From an uncultured Bacteroidales bacterium (GTDB lineage Bacteria > Bacteroidota > Bacteroidia > Bacteroidales > P3): 64,000 nt of DNA. The stretch lies in contig CALUHJ010000006.1 in NCBI GenBank assembly GCA_944320415.1, forward strand, positions 1 through 64,000, written 5' to 3'. The first letter of the stretch is position 1; each line of letters opens with the position of its first letter. The notes under the pieces are model-generated. The model did not search any database. It saw only the letters and a program-made list of their open reading frames with translations, and was not told the DNA's origin. The translations under genes and the position numbers were made by a program. This document shows, piece by piece, positions 48,156 through 56,106 of this stretch.

Positions 48156-50408
48156 ATGTTTGAAATAAGAAGAAAAGAACAGTTGACGGGCAACATCTTC
48201 CTTATGGAGGTAAATGCCCATTGGGTTGCAAGGGCGGCGCAACCCGGTCAGTTCGTCATAGTTATCATTGACGAGAAAGGTGAAAGAGTTCCTTTGACAA
48301 TATGCGATTATGACAGGGAAAAAGGTACTGTTACGCTTGTATTCCAGATTGTGGGCAAATCCACCGAGAAAATGTCAAAGCTGGGCGAAGGAAACAGGTT
48401 CAAGGACATTGTCGGACCGTTGGGCAGGGAGTCGGAGATGACGCACCTGAGCGAAAATGAAAGGAAGGACAGACGCATTCTGTTCATAGGCGGAGGTGTC
48501 GGCATAGCACCCGTATATCCTCAGGTCAAATGGGCAAAGGCTCACGGAATGAAGGCCGATGTGATAATAGGAACGAAATCAAAAAGCACGCTGATACTTG
48601 AGGAGCAGGTAAGACAAGTGGCAGACAACACATACGTATGTACCGATGACGGTTCCTACGGAATGAAAGGAATGGTTACGGACTGCTTGAAGAAACTGGT
48701 TGAAGAGGATAAGAAGGAATACGACGAGATTGTAGCAATAGGCCCGATGATAATGATGAAGTTCGTATCCATACTGACCAAGCAGCTGGGCATAAAGACC
48801 ACGGTGAGCCTAAACTCCCTGATGGTTGACGGTACGGGCATGTGCGGAGCGTGCAGGGTGACGATAGACGGCAAGACAAGGTTCACATGCGTCGACGGAC
48901 CGGAATTCGATGCCCATCTTGTGGACTTTGACGAAGCCATAATGAGACAGTCGAGATACAAGGACCACGAAATAGCCACCGACAGCAACGGACACAAATG
49001 CAATCTTACCTCGGCAGTCAACCATGCCATAAAGCGCAGACGAGTTCCGGTAAGGGAGCAGGATGCGGTGATAAGGGTAACGAACTTCGACGAGGTATGC
49101 TACGGTTATACGGCCGAGGAGGCAATGGAGGAGGCGGACAGATGTCTGCAATGCAAGAACCCGGGCTGTGTAGGTTCGTGTCCGGTATCCATAAACATAC
49201 CTGCATTCATTAAGGAAATAAAGGAGGGCAACTTTGCACAGGCCTACAAAATCATATCCTCTTCCTCTGCTCTGCCTGCGGTATGCGGTAGGGTCTGTCC
49301 GCAGGAAACACAATGTGAAGGCAGCTGTATATTGGGCAAAAAGGGAGACCCGATAGCAGTAGGCAAATTGGAAAGATTCATAGCCGACTGGGCAAGAGAG
49401 GTAAAGCTGAACTTTACGGACACGGCCCCTTCCAACGGCATGAAGGTAGCCGTTGTTGGAGCGGGACCGAGCGGTCTGACTTGTGCAGGCGACCTTGCAA
49501 AAATGGGATATGATGTAACGATATTCGAGGCATTGCATCAGTCGGGCGGAGTATTGGTATATGGCATTCCCGAGTTCAGGTTGCCTAAGGAAAAGGTTGT
49601 AAAGGCGGAGGTGGAGAACGTCAAGAAACTCGGAGTGAAGATAATAAACGACGTGATAATAGGCCGGAGCATAACGATAGACGAACTGTTTGACAAGGAA
49701 GGCTTTCAGGCCGTTTACATAGCCTCAGGGGCAGGACTGCCCAAGTTCATGAACATTCCGGGGAAAAACCTCAACGGAGTCATTTCCGCAAATGAACTGC
49801 TTACACGCTCAAACCTTATGAAGGCATACAGGGACGACTACGACACACCTATATATCCTGGCAAGGTAACCATAGTTGTAGGAGGCGGAAACGTGGCAAT
49901 GGATGCGGCGCGCACTGCAAGACGTCTCGGTGCGGAGGTTCACGTGGTTTACAGACGCAGCAAGACGGAGATGCCTGCAAGAATGGAGGAGGTTCATCAT
50001 GCAAAAGAAGAAGGCATTGAATTTCACTTCATGACCAATCCTGTGGAAATAACAGGCGATGAAAAAGGTTGGGTAAAGGCTGTAAAATGCGTAAGAATGG
50101 AACTGGGGGAACCCGATGCGAGCGGCAGAAGAAGCCCTGTAGAGGTCAAAGGTAGCGAACACGAACTGGAGGCGGACTGTGTTGTAATGGCACTTGGAAC
50201 GGCTCCGAACAAGCTGATAACGGATACTACGCAAGGACTGTCCTCTACGGATTGGGGAGGAATACTTACGGATGAGAAGGCCGCGACATCAAGAAAGGGC
50301 ATATTTGCAGGCGGTGACGCCGTAATAGGAGCAGCAACAGTCATTCTTGCCATGGGTGCCGGAAAAAAGGCCGCCAAAAGCATAGACGAATATCTCAAGA
50401 ACAAATAA
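48156..50408 (+). CDS. nfnAB: Fused NfnA-NfnB: NADH-dependent ferredoxin:NADP+ oxidoreductase
   Basis: 750 residues from the ATG at 48156. Residues 1-280 match NfnA/SudB: an FAD-binding barrel, NAD-binding GGGVGIAPVYPQ (112-123) and a [2Fe-2S] site with Asp225, Cys230, Cys233 and Cys245, the Asp/Cys3 set reported for this family. Residues about 300-750 match NfnB/SudA, related to the glutamate synthase small subunit. Two [4Fe-4S] sites are seen (Cys330, 333, 338, 342 and Cys377, 381, 387, 391), then FAD motif VAVVGAGPSGLTCAGDLA and NADPH motif VVGGGNVAMDAARTARRLGA. The enzyme couples NADH and reduced ferredoxin to NADP+ reduction by electron bifurcation. Separate subunits are usual; the fusion is intact. 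A glutamate synthase role is unlikely as no large subunit is nearby. Confidence 0.9.
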   Translation: MFEIRRKEQLTGNIFLMEVNAHWVARAAQPGQFVIVIIDEKGERVPLTICDYDREKGTVTLVFQIVGKSTEKMSKLGEGNRFKDIVGPLGRESEMTHLSENERKDRRILFIGGGVGIAPVYPQVKWAKAHGMKADVIIGTKSKSTLILEEQVRQVADNTYVCTDDGSYGMKGMVTDCLKKLVEEDKKEYDEIVAIGPMIMMKFVSILTKQLGIKTTVSLNSLMVDGTGMCGACRVTIDGKTRFTCVDGPEFDAHLVDFDEAIMRQSRYKDHEIATDSNGHKCNLTSAVNHAIKRRRVPVREQDAVIRVTNFDEVCYGYTAEEAMEEADRCLQCKNPGCVGSCPVSINIPAFIKEIKEGNFAQAYKIISSSSALPAVCGRVCPQETQCEGSCILGKKGDPIAVGKLERFIADWAREVKLNFTDTAPSNGMKVAVVGAGPSGLTCAGDLAKMGYDVTIFEALHQSGGVLVYGIPEFRLPKEKVVKAEVENVKKLGVKIINDVIIGRSITIDELFDKEGFQAVYIASGAGLPKFMNIPGKNLNGVISANELLTRSNLMKAYRDDYDTPIYPGKVTIVVGGGNVAMDAARTARRLGAEVHVVYRRSKTEMPARMEEVHHAKEEGIEFHFMTNPVEITGDEKGWVKAVKCVRMELGEPDASGRRSPVEVKGSEHELEADCVVMALGTAPNKLITDTTQGLSSTDWGGILTDEKAATSRKGIFAGGDAVIGAATVILAMGAGKKAAKSIDEYLKNK

Positions 50409-50415
50409 GACAAAC

Positions 50416-50456
50416 AAGGTCCGAAAACACCAAACGGTTTTCGGACCTTTTATTTT
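50416..50456. terminator. Bidirectional terminator between nfnAB and the permease gene
   Basis: Stem AAGGTCCGAAAAC (50416-50428) with its complement ending near 50449, followed by TTTTATTTTT. Confidence 0.8.
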
Positions 50457-50458
50457 TG

Positions 50459-51541
50459 TCAGTTCCTTACGTCCATGGCTTTTCTCAATCCGCTGCCGAG
50501 AGCAATGAAGGACAGCACAAGCAACATTATGGCTATGCCTGGTGTTATGGCCATATAGGCGGCATCAAGTATTATATATCCGTAGTTTTCCTTTATTATA
50601 CTGCCCCATGAAGGCATTGGCGGTTGCACTCCCAGTCCGAGAAAACTAAGACCGGCCTCCTGCAATATGGCCGTTGCGAAATTGGAAGCAGCTACAACCG
50701 TTATAGGTCCTACAACATTGGGAAGAATTTGTCTTATTATTATCCTGCGGTCGCTGTATCCGAGAGCTCTTGCAGCTTCAACGAATTCCTTTTCCTTTAT
50801 GCTTTTGACCTGTCCACGAACCAGTCGGGCTATATCCACCCACATCGTAAGACCGACTGCGACAAAGACCTGCCAGAAACCTTTTCCCAAGGCGAAGGTG
50901 ATGGCAACGACAAGCAATATAGTAGGAATGGACCATACAACATTTATCAGCCACATTATCACGTTGTCAACCCATTTGCCGTAATAGGCCGCAACAGCTC
51001 CGAGAGTCACTCCTATGACTATCGATATGAGGATGGATATCAACCCCACCGACAGAGAAACCCTTGTTCCGACGACCAACTGTGAAAAAAGACAACGACC
51101 GTAACGGTCCGTACCTAATATGTAATGACGTTTGCTTATCCTGTAATCGTCCTGTTCTGACAATGATATTATATCTCCGTCATTGGGATTGTCTCCCGTG
51201 TATGTTTCGAAGTATTCCCTGCCGTTTTGTTTCCAATGTCTGTATACGGGCGTAGATACGTATTGAGAAGGAGCACCATAAAGCAATCGTCTGAAAAAAG
51301 ATGTCTTTTCAACCGAAGGATCGCGTATTTCCAGCATTTCTATCTCGAATCCCGGTTTTTTCACTGCTATTTCAAGGTGCTGTTCATTGGCATAAGGCGT
51401 AGAATCGGGACTTATGAAATAAGCTCCGACAGCCATGACGGAAAACAAACCTATCAGCAGCAGAGACACGCAACCGACAGGGTCTTTCAGCAGTTTTTTC
51501 CAGACTCCGCTATAAGAGGCCGAGTTCGAGTTTTGCTTCAT
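50459..51541 (-). CDS. Peptide-type ABC transporter permease (DppC/OppC family)
   Basis: 360 residues. First membrane helix at about 22-43, then a periplasmic insertion of about 100 residues (45-145, with YHWKQNGREYFETYTGD-like content) longer than usual, then five helices. The EAA loop EFVEAARALGYSDRRIIIRQILPN (about 258-281), which contacts the ATPase, is intact. Usually such a permease pairs with DppB, a binding protein and ATPases; none is encoded nearby, so partners must come from elsewhere. The start lies inside the SufT-like gene (32-bp overlap), making it the last gene of the tgt operon. Confidence 0.9.
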   Translation of the reverse strand: MKQNSNSASYSGVWKKLLKDPVGCVSLLLIGLFSVMAVGAYFISPDSTPYANEQHLEIAVKKPGFEIEMLEIRDPSVEKTSFFRRLLYGAPSQYVSTPVYRHWKQNGREYFETYTGDNPNDGDIISLSEQDDYRISKRHYILGTDRYGRCLFSQLVVGTRVSLSVGLISILISIVIGVTLGAVAAYYGKWVDNVIMWLINVVWSIPTILLVVAITFALGKGFWQVFVAVGLTMWVDIARLVRGQVKSIKEKEFVEAARALGYSDRRIIIRQILPNVVGPITVVAASNFATAILQEAGLSFLGLGVQPPMPSWGSIIKENYGYIILDAAYMAITPGIAIMLLVLSFIALGSGLRKAMDVRN

Positions 51542-51827
51542 CGCTCAGTCTGTCCATTGTCCACGCAGGTTCAAACGTCAGTTGTATCTGTACGTTGTTC
51601 ACTCCTTCGGTATGCTTCACAGCTTCCTCCACCTCCAGCGGCAGGCTTTCGGCCACCGGACAGTTTGGTGCAGTAAGGGTCATAAGAACAAGCACATCGT
51701 TGTCATCGTTTATGTCTATGTTGTAAACAAGTCCCAATTCATATATATTCACCGGTATTTCCGGATCGTAAATCGTTTTTAGAACCTGAATGATACGATC
51801 TTTCAATATTTCTTTGTTCACATCCAT
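51510..51827 (-). CDS. SufT-like MIP18/DUF59-family Fe-S assembly protein
   Basis: 105 residues. The DUF59 core is clear: IIQVLKTIYDPEIPVNIYELGLVYNI (about 12-37), LMTLTAPNCPVAESLP with the conserved Cys (about 57), and TFEPAWTMDRLSDEAKLELGLL at the end. The family helps deliver iron-sulfur clusters to target proteins in the cytoplasm. Neighbouring sufE (5 bp upstream) supports this role. The sufBCDS genes are not in the window. Its last 32 bp also encode the start of the permease. Confidence 0.93.
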   Translation of the reverse strand: MDVNKEILKDRIIQVLKTIYDPEIPVNIYELGLVYNIDINDDNDVLVLMTLTAPNCPVAESLPLEVEEAVKHTEGVNNVQIQLTFEPAWTMDRLSDEAKLELGLL

Positions 51828-51832
51828 AATAT

Positions 51833-52258
51833 TTATCCTTTGTTTTGGGTACTGAATGCCAATGCGTAAAGCTTTATCTGTTTTATCATGCTCAACAAAC
51901 CGTTCGAACGTGTAGGCGAAAGATGTGACTTCAAACCTATTGCATCTATAAAGTCAAGGTTTGCATTGTATACATCTTCCGGTTTCTGATGATTGAACAC
52001 CCTCAAAAGAAGACTTATTATTCCCTTGGTGATTACAGCATCGCTGTCTGCCGTTATGTCCATAAGTCCGTCCTTCATCCTTGCCGATATCCATACCCTT
52101 GACTGGCATCCCTTAATCAGATTGTTCTCCGTCTTGTCCTTGGGGTCTATCTCAGGACAATCATTTCCCAATTCTATCAGATAGCTGTACTTGTCCATCC
52201 AATCTTCAAATGCCGAAAACTCTTCAATTATTTCCTTTTCTATTTCCTCTATTGTCAT
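51833..52258 (-). CDS. sufE: SufE-family cysteine desulfurase partner
   Basis: 141 residues. SufE accepts persulfide sulfur from SufS for Fe-S cluster building. The active Cys is in LIKGCQSRVWISARM (about residue 50), preceded by GNDCPEIDPKDKTENN; the C-terminal half has the usual INAIGL-type segment (LDFIDAIGLKSHLSPTRSNGL). It overlaps the GH3 gene by 4 bp and lies 5 bp before the SufT-like gene. The frame ends AFSTQNKG. Confidence 0.95.
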   Translation of the reverse strand: MTIEEIEKEIIEEFSAFEDWMDKYSYLIELGNDCPEIDPKDKTENNLIKGCQSRVWISARMKDGLMDITADSDAVITKGIISLLLRVFNHQKPEDVYNANLDFIDAIGLKSHLSPTRSNGLLSMIKQIKLYALAFSTQNKG

Positions 52259-53757
52259 TGTTCAAGTAATTTTAAAATTTCGTCAATATAATCCCTGCTG
52301 TTCGAAAGACGTGGTACCTTGTGCTGTCCCCCCAGCTTTCCCTTTGACTTGAGCCACTTGTAAAATGTACCCTGAGGAACGCTCTGTACAATAGGCATCT
52401 GCAAAACGAAATTCTTGTAGCGTTTTGCCTCATAATCCGAATTGACATCCTGAAGAGCCTTGTCGAACACCTCGGTAAATCTATTCATATCCTCCGGTTC
52501 TTTCTCAAACTCCATAAGCCACTGATGCAGAGTCGTATTCCTTTGCGTATCGAACAAAGGCGCGGCAGTATATTCGTTCACGCTTGAATCGGTAAGTCTG
52601 CAAGCGGTTTCAATCGCCTTTATTGCATTGTCCACAATCACTTCCTCTCCACATGCATTGATGAAGTTCTTCGTCCTGCCCGTTATTTTGAATCTGTAAG
52701 GTTTCTTCTCCGTAAACCGTATGGTATCCCCTATCATATAACGCCAAAGACCGGCATTGGAACTTATAAGCATGGCATAATTTTTTCCTACCTCCACATC
52801 CTGAAGGTTTACTGCCTTGGGATTGGAATCCCCTATACTGTCCATAGGAACAAATTCGTAATAAATACCGTTGTCCAACAACAGAAGCATACTGTCCAAA
52901 TCCGTTCTGTCCTGCAATCCGAAGAAACCCTCAGAAGCATTATATGTTTCCATATATCTCATTCTGTCGGACAATATGCCGTTGAACTGGCTTCTGTAAG
53001 GAATGAAACTGACTCCTCCGTGAAAATAAACCTCCAAATTTGGCCAGATATCGGATATTGTACGACCTGAGGTATTAATGATTTTTTTAAGCAGTACCAT
53101 CATCCAAGACGGAACACCGGAAAGGCTAACAACATTGGATTCCATGACTGATTCCACCATTTTGTTCAATTTGTCTTCCCATTCCGGCAAAAGGGCTATT
53201 TCCTTTTTCGGAACACGGTACATTTCCGCCCAAAAAGGCAGGTTGTCTATGATTATGGCTGAAACGTCTCCACAGAATATAGTGCTGTTCAATTCATTTT
53301 CCTGCCGTGAACCACCCAAGGCAAGATTCATGCCGGAGAAAAGTCTTGTATCGGGATGATTATTGCAATAAAGGGCCAACATATCCTTTCCTGCCTTATA
53401 GTGACATTCCGTAAGACATTCCTCACTTACCGGAATGAATTTTGACTTTGTTGAAGTCGTTCCCGATGATTTGGAAAACCATTTGATTTCAGATGCCCAC
53501 AAAACATTCTCCTCTCCTTTCCTTATTCTTGTAAAAAAAGGCAGAAGCGAATCATAATCGTTCACAGGCACTCTTTCAGAAAAATCATTCCATGACTTAA
53601 TGCTCTTATAGTCGTAATATTGTCCCCAAACCGTATCCTTTGCAGAATAAATCAAGTCTTTCAACAGATTGTTCTGCACCTCTTCCGGATGAGTCATGTA
53701 GTACTCTATCTGAGGTATGCGTTTCTGCATTATTTTACTCATTATTTCATTAATCAT
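52255..53757 (-). CDS. GH3-family acyl-adenylate enzyme
   Basis: 500 residues. Member of the GH3 auxin-responsive family, ANL-type enzymes that in plants join amino acids to jasmonate or auxin. Motifs: the AMP-binding P-loop-like SKSSGTTSTKSKFIPVS (about 90-106), VEVYFHGGVSFIPY-type motif (YFHGGVSFIPYRSQF), YNASEGFFGLQD, LWRYMIGDTIRF, ITGRTKNFINACGEEV and LGGQHKVPRL at the end. The bacterial substrate is unknown; ligation of an amino acid or thiol to a carboxylate is expected. It lies 12 bp downstream of lptG and overlaps sufE by 4 bp. Confidence 0.92.
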   Translation of the reverse strand: MINEIMSKIMQKRIPQIEYYMTHPEEVQNNLLKDLIYSAKDTVWGQYYDYKSIKSWNDFSERVPVNDYDSLLPFFTRIRKGEENVLWASEIKWFSKSSGTTSTKSKFIPVSEECLTECHYKAGKDMLALYCNNHPDTRLFSGMNLALGGSRQENELNSTIFCGDVSAIIIDNLPFWAEMYRVPKKEIALLPEWEDKLNKMVESVMESNVVSLSGVPSWMMVLLKKIINTSGRTISDIWPNLEVYFHGGVSFIPYRSQFNGILSDRMRYMETYNASEGFFGLQDRTDLDSMLLLLDNGIYYEFVPMDSIGDSNPKAVNLQDVEVGKNYAMLISSNAGLWRYMIGDTIRFTEKKPYRFKITGRTKNFINACGEEVIVDNAIKAIETACRLTDSSVNEYTAAPLFDTQRNTTLHQWLMEFEKEPEDMNRFTEVFDKALQDVNSDYEAKRYKNFVLQMPIVQSVPQGTFYKWLKSKGKLGGQHKVPRLSNSRDYIDEILKLLEQ

Positions 53758-53769
53758 GATAAGAAGTGT

Positions 53770-54876
53770 TTATTTAGGTGCTTTTAATACCAATACGCCT
53801 GCAATTATACTGTAAATGACAAGCGGTAAAATCACTGCAAGTACCGGAGGCAATGTTCCGTTTGTGGCAAACACCTTGGTGAGCTTCATCATCATTATGA
53901 GACTGAAAGCAAGCATTATGCCCAAGGCAAGGCTCAATCCGATACCTCCACGTGTTTTACGGGAAGATAACGATACTCCTATTATCGTAAGTATAATATA
54001 AGCTATCGGATTAAGCAATCTTTGATATTTTTCCACTTTCAATTCCTCCACTATCGAACTACCCTTCAGTTTTTCCCTTTCAATAGTTGCGTTAAGCTGC
54101 GAATAGTCCAATACTTCCGTTTTTATCTGGTTTAAGTTGAACTCATGCGGCAACAATCCTATGTCTATATGCTTTTCATTTCCCGTAGTAACCGTTTCCC
54201 TTTTGCCGTTTATATCTCTTATGTGGTAATTGTACATTATCCAATCTTTTGACAAAGAATCGTAAACTATCTTTTCTGCACTTGTTTTCCTGACAATATG
54301 CCTGTCTTTTATCAATTCCTGTGTGAACTTGTAGGCTGTACATGTCTGATTGTTGTAATGTTGCACATATATCTGTATTTGAGGCTGGGTTTGTATGTGA
54401 ATGTTATAAAACTGATTATGATAAGGATTGCGGTAATATGTCTTTTCAAATTCCAAACGTGGTTTGTTCACCTTTGGAATTACGATATTGCTAAGCCAAA
54501 CATTGCTTAATCCTATCAGAACCGATGTAAGAATAAACGGCCAAAGAAAACGGGCAAAACTTATTCCACTGCTTAAAACGGCAACTGTTTCCGTCCTGGC
54601 TGCAAGTTTTGAACATACAAAAACAACAGAAATAAAAAAAAACAAATGACCAAACAGATTCACGAAATAAGGAACGAAATTCAAGTAATAATCGAATATG
54701 AGTCCTTTGACAGGCGCCTGATTGTATATGAAATCATCCAATTTTTCGGAAAGGTCGAAAATAATTACTATAAGAATTATTAAACCTATGGCCAACAGAA
54801 ATGTAGCCAAAAGCTTCCTTATTATGTATATGTCCAGAATATTCAGTATTCCGTACTTCCTGTTCTTGACGCTCAT
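53770..54876 (-). CDS. lptG: LPS export permease, LptF/LptG (YjgP/YjgQ) family
   Basis: 368 residues. Three membrane helices at the N-terminus (about 15-35, 55-80, 100-120), a periplasmic beta-jellyroll domain (about 130-270) and three at the C-terminus (ending LAVILPLVIYSIIAGVLVLK). With LptB and a second permease it lifts lipopolysaccharide from the inner membrane toward LptC/A. The start DIYIIRKLLATFLLAIGLIILIVI is typical. Whether it plays the LptF or LptG part cannot be decided; LptG is the more usual tag for such single genes. It overlaps tgt by 1 bp. Confidence 0.88.
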   Translation of the reverse strand: MSVKNRKYGILNILDIYIIRKLLATFLLAIGLIILIVIIFDLSEKLDDFIYNQAPVKGLIFDYYLNFVPYFVNLFGHLFFFISVVFVCSKLAARTETVAVLSSGISFARFLWPFILTSVLIGLSNVWLSNIVIPKVNKPRLEFEKTYYRNPYHNQFYNIHIQTQPQIQIYVQHYNNQTCTAYKFTQELIKDRHIVRKTSAEKIVYDSLSKDWIMYNYHIRDINGKRETVTTGNEKHIDIGLLPHEFNLNQIKTEVLDYSQLNATIEREKLKGSSIVEELKVEKYQRLLNPIAYIILTIIGVSLSSRKTRGGIGLSLALGIMLAFSLIMMMKLTKVFATNGTLPPVLAVILPLVIYSIIAGVLVLKAPK

Positions 54877-56006
54877 TACAGTCTTCTGCCCAATTTATCC
54901 ACCATCATATTTTTCCATTTGAGAAAATCACCTGCAACAATATGTTCCCTTGCCTGAGTAACAAGGTTCAAATAAAAAGCAAGATTATGAATGCTGGCTA
55001 TCTGTAAAGCAAGGATTTCCTTAGCCATGAAAAGATGTCTCAAATACGCCTTGGAATACAACAAGTCAACTTCAGATGTTCCATTTTCGTCCAAAGGAGA
55101 AAAATCATTTTCCCATTTCTTGTTTTTCATGTTCATTATTCCTTCACTTGTAAAAAGCATCGCATTTCTTCCGTTGCGGGTAGGCATGACACAATCGAAC
55201 ATGTCTATTCCCAGACTTATACACTCAAGAATATTTATCGGAGTACCAACACCCATAAGATATCTAGGTTTGTCCTCAGGCAACATCTCACAGCACAGTT
55301 CGGTCAACTCATACATTTGTTCGATAGGCTCACCTACCGAAAGGCCTCCTATCGCATTTCCGTCACAATCGAAAGAAGTCACATATTTACAAGATTCTTT
55401 TCTAAGGTCTTTGTAAACACTTCCCTGAACAATCGGAAAAAGACTTTGTTCATATCCGTAAATTCCTTCCGTCTGCCTAAATCTGTAAACACAACGTTCA
55501 AGCCACCTATGAGTAAGTCCCAAAGAACGTTTTGCATAATCATATTCACACGGAAAAGGCGTACATTCATCAAATGCCATTATAATATCGGCACCTATAG
55601 TTCTTTCAATATCCATCACTCTTTCAGGTGAAAAGAAATGCTTTGAACCGTCTATATGCGAGCGAAACTCACAACCGTCCTCCGTTATTTTCCTTCTATC
55701 TCCCAAAGAATAAACTTGAAAACCTCCACTATCGGTCAACATGGGCCTGTTCCAAGAATTAAACCTCTGAATACCACCGGCCATTCTTATGGTATCAAGT
55801 CCGGGACGCAAATACAAGTGATACGTATTGCCTAAAATTATCTGAGCCTTTATTTGGGTAGTCAATTCACTGCAATGCACCGCCTTAACCGAACCAACCG
55901 TTCCGACCGGCATGAATATCGGCGTCTGTATCTTTCCATGAGCCGTTTCTATCTCCCCTGCACGAGCCTTACAGTCCTTTGCAACCGTTTGTAGTTTGAA
56001 TTTCAT
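54876..56006 (-). CDS. tgt: Queuine tRNA-ribosyltransferase, zinc-ligand Cys absent
   Basis: 376 residues. It exchanges G34 of GUN-anticodon tRNAs for preQ1, the base leading to queuosine. TIM barrel with LTDSGGFQVYSLGDRRKI (nucleophile region), DIIMAFDECTPFP, GNAIGGLSVGEP, YLMGVGTP, and the catalytic-Asp segment MFDCVMPTRNGRNAMLF. The C-terminal CxCxxC zinc site of most Tgt proteins is replaced by ENGTSEVDLLYSKAYLRHL, although the later His (IASIHNL) remains. This loss may be clade-wide; activity is likely conserved. First gene of a six-gene operon; TACCTTTG element at 56047-56054. Confidence 0.95.
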   Translation of the reverse strand: MKFKLQTVAKDCKARAGEIETAHGKIQTPIFMPVGTVGSVKAVHCSELTTQIKAQIILGNTYHLYLRPGLDTIRMAGGIQRFNSWNRPMLTDSGGFQVYSLGDRRKITEDGCEFRSHIDGSKHFFSPERVMDIERTIGADIIMAFDECTPFPCEYDYAKRSLGLTHRWLERCVYRFRQTEGIYGYEQSLFPIVQGSVYKDLRKESCKYVTSFDCDGNAIGGLSVGEPIEQMYELTELCCEMLPEDKPRYLMGVGTPINILECISLGIDMFDCVMPTRNGRNAMLFTSEGIMNMKNKKWENDFSPLDENGTSEVDLLYSKAYLRHLFMAKEILALQIASIHNLAFYLNLVTQAREHIVAGDFLKWKNMMVDKLGRRL

Positions 56007-56046
56007 AGTCAGTTATCAACACAAAGAGAGTTCATAAATATTTTTA

Positions 56047-56054
56047 CAAAGGTA
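56047..56054 (-). promoter_or_regulatory. TAnnTTTG promoter element for the tgt operon
   Basis: Reverse-strand TACCTTTG, 41 bp before the tgt start codon. All six genes to 50459 follow with gaps of 12 bp or less or overlaps. Confidence 0.6.
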
Positions 56055-56076
56055 ATTCTAAAACTTGAATAAAGGA

Positions 56077-56084
56077 TATTTTTG
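56077..56084 (+). promoter_or_regulatory. TAnnTTTG promoter element for the 56107-59149 gene run
   Basis: TATTTTTG, 23 bp before the glycosyltransferase start codon. Confidence 0.55.
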
Positions 56085-56106
56085 TAGTAAAATTTGAAGT
56101 GTGGTT

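Noticed and set aside
48156..50408. Glutamate synthase small subunit or dihydroorotate dehydrogenase electron-transfer subunit
   Set aside because: Both halves occur in one chain with the NfnA and NfnB cluster ligands, and no gltB or pyrD gene is adjacent.
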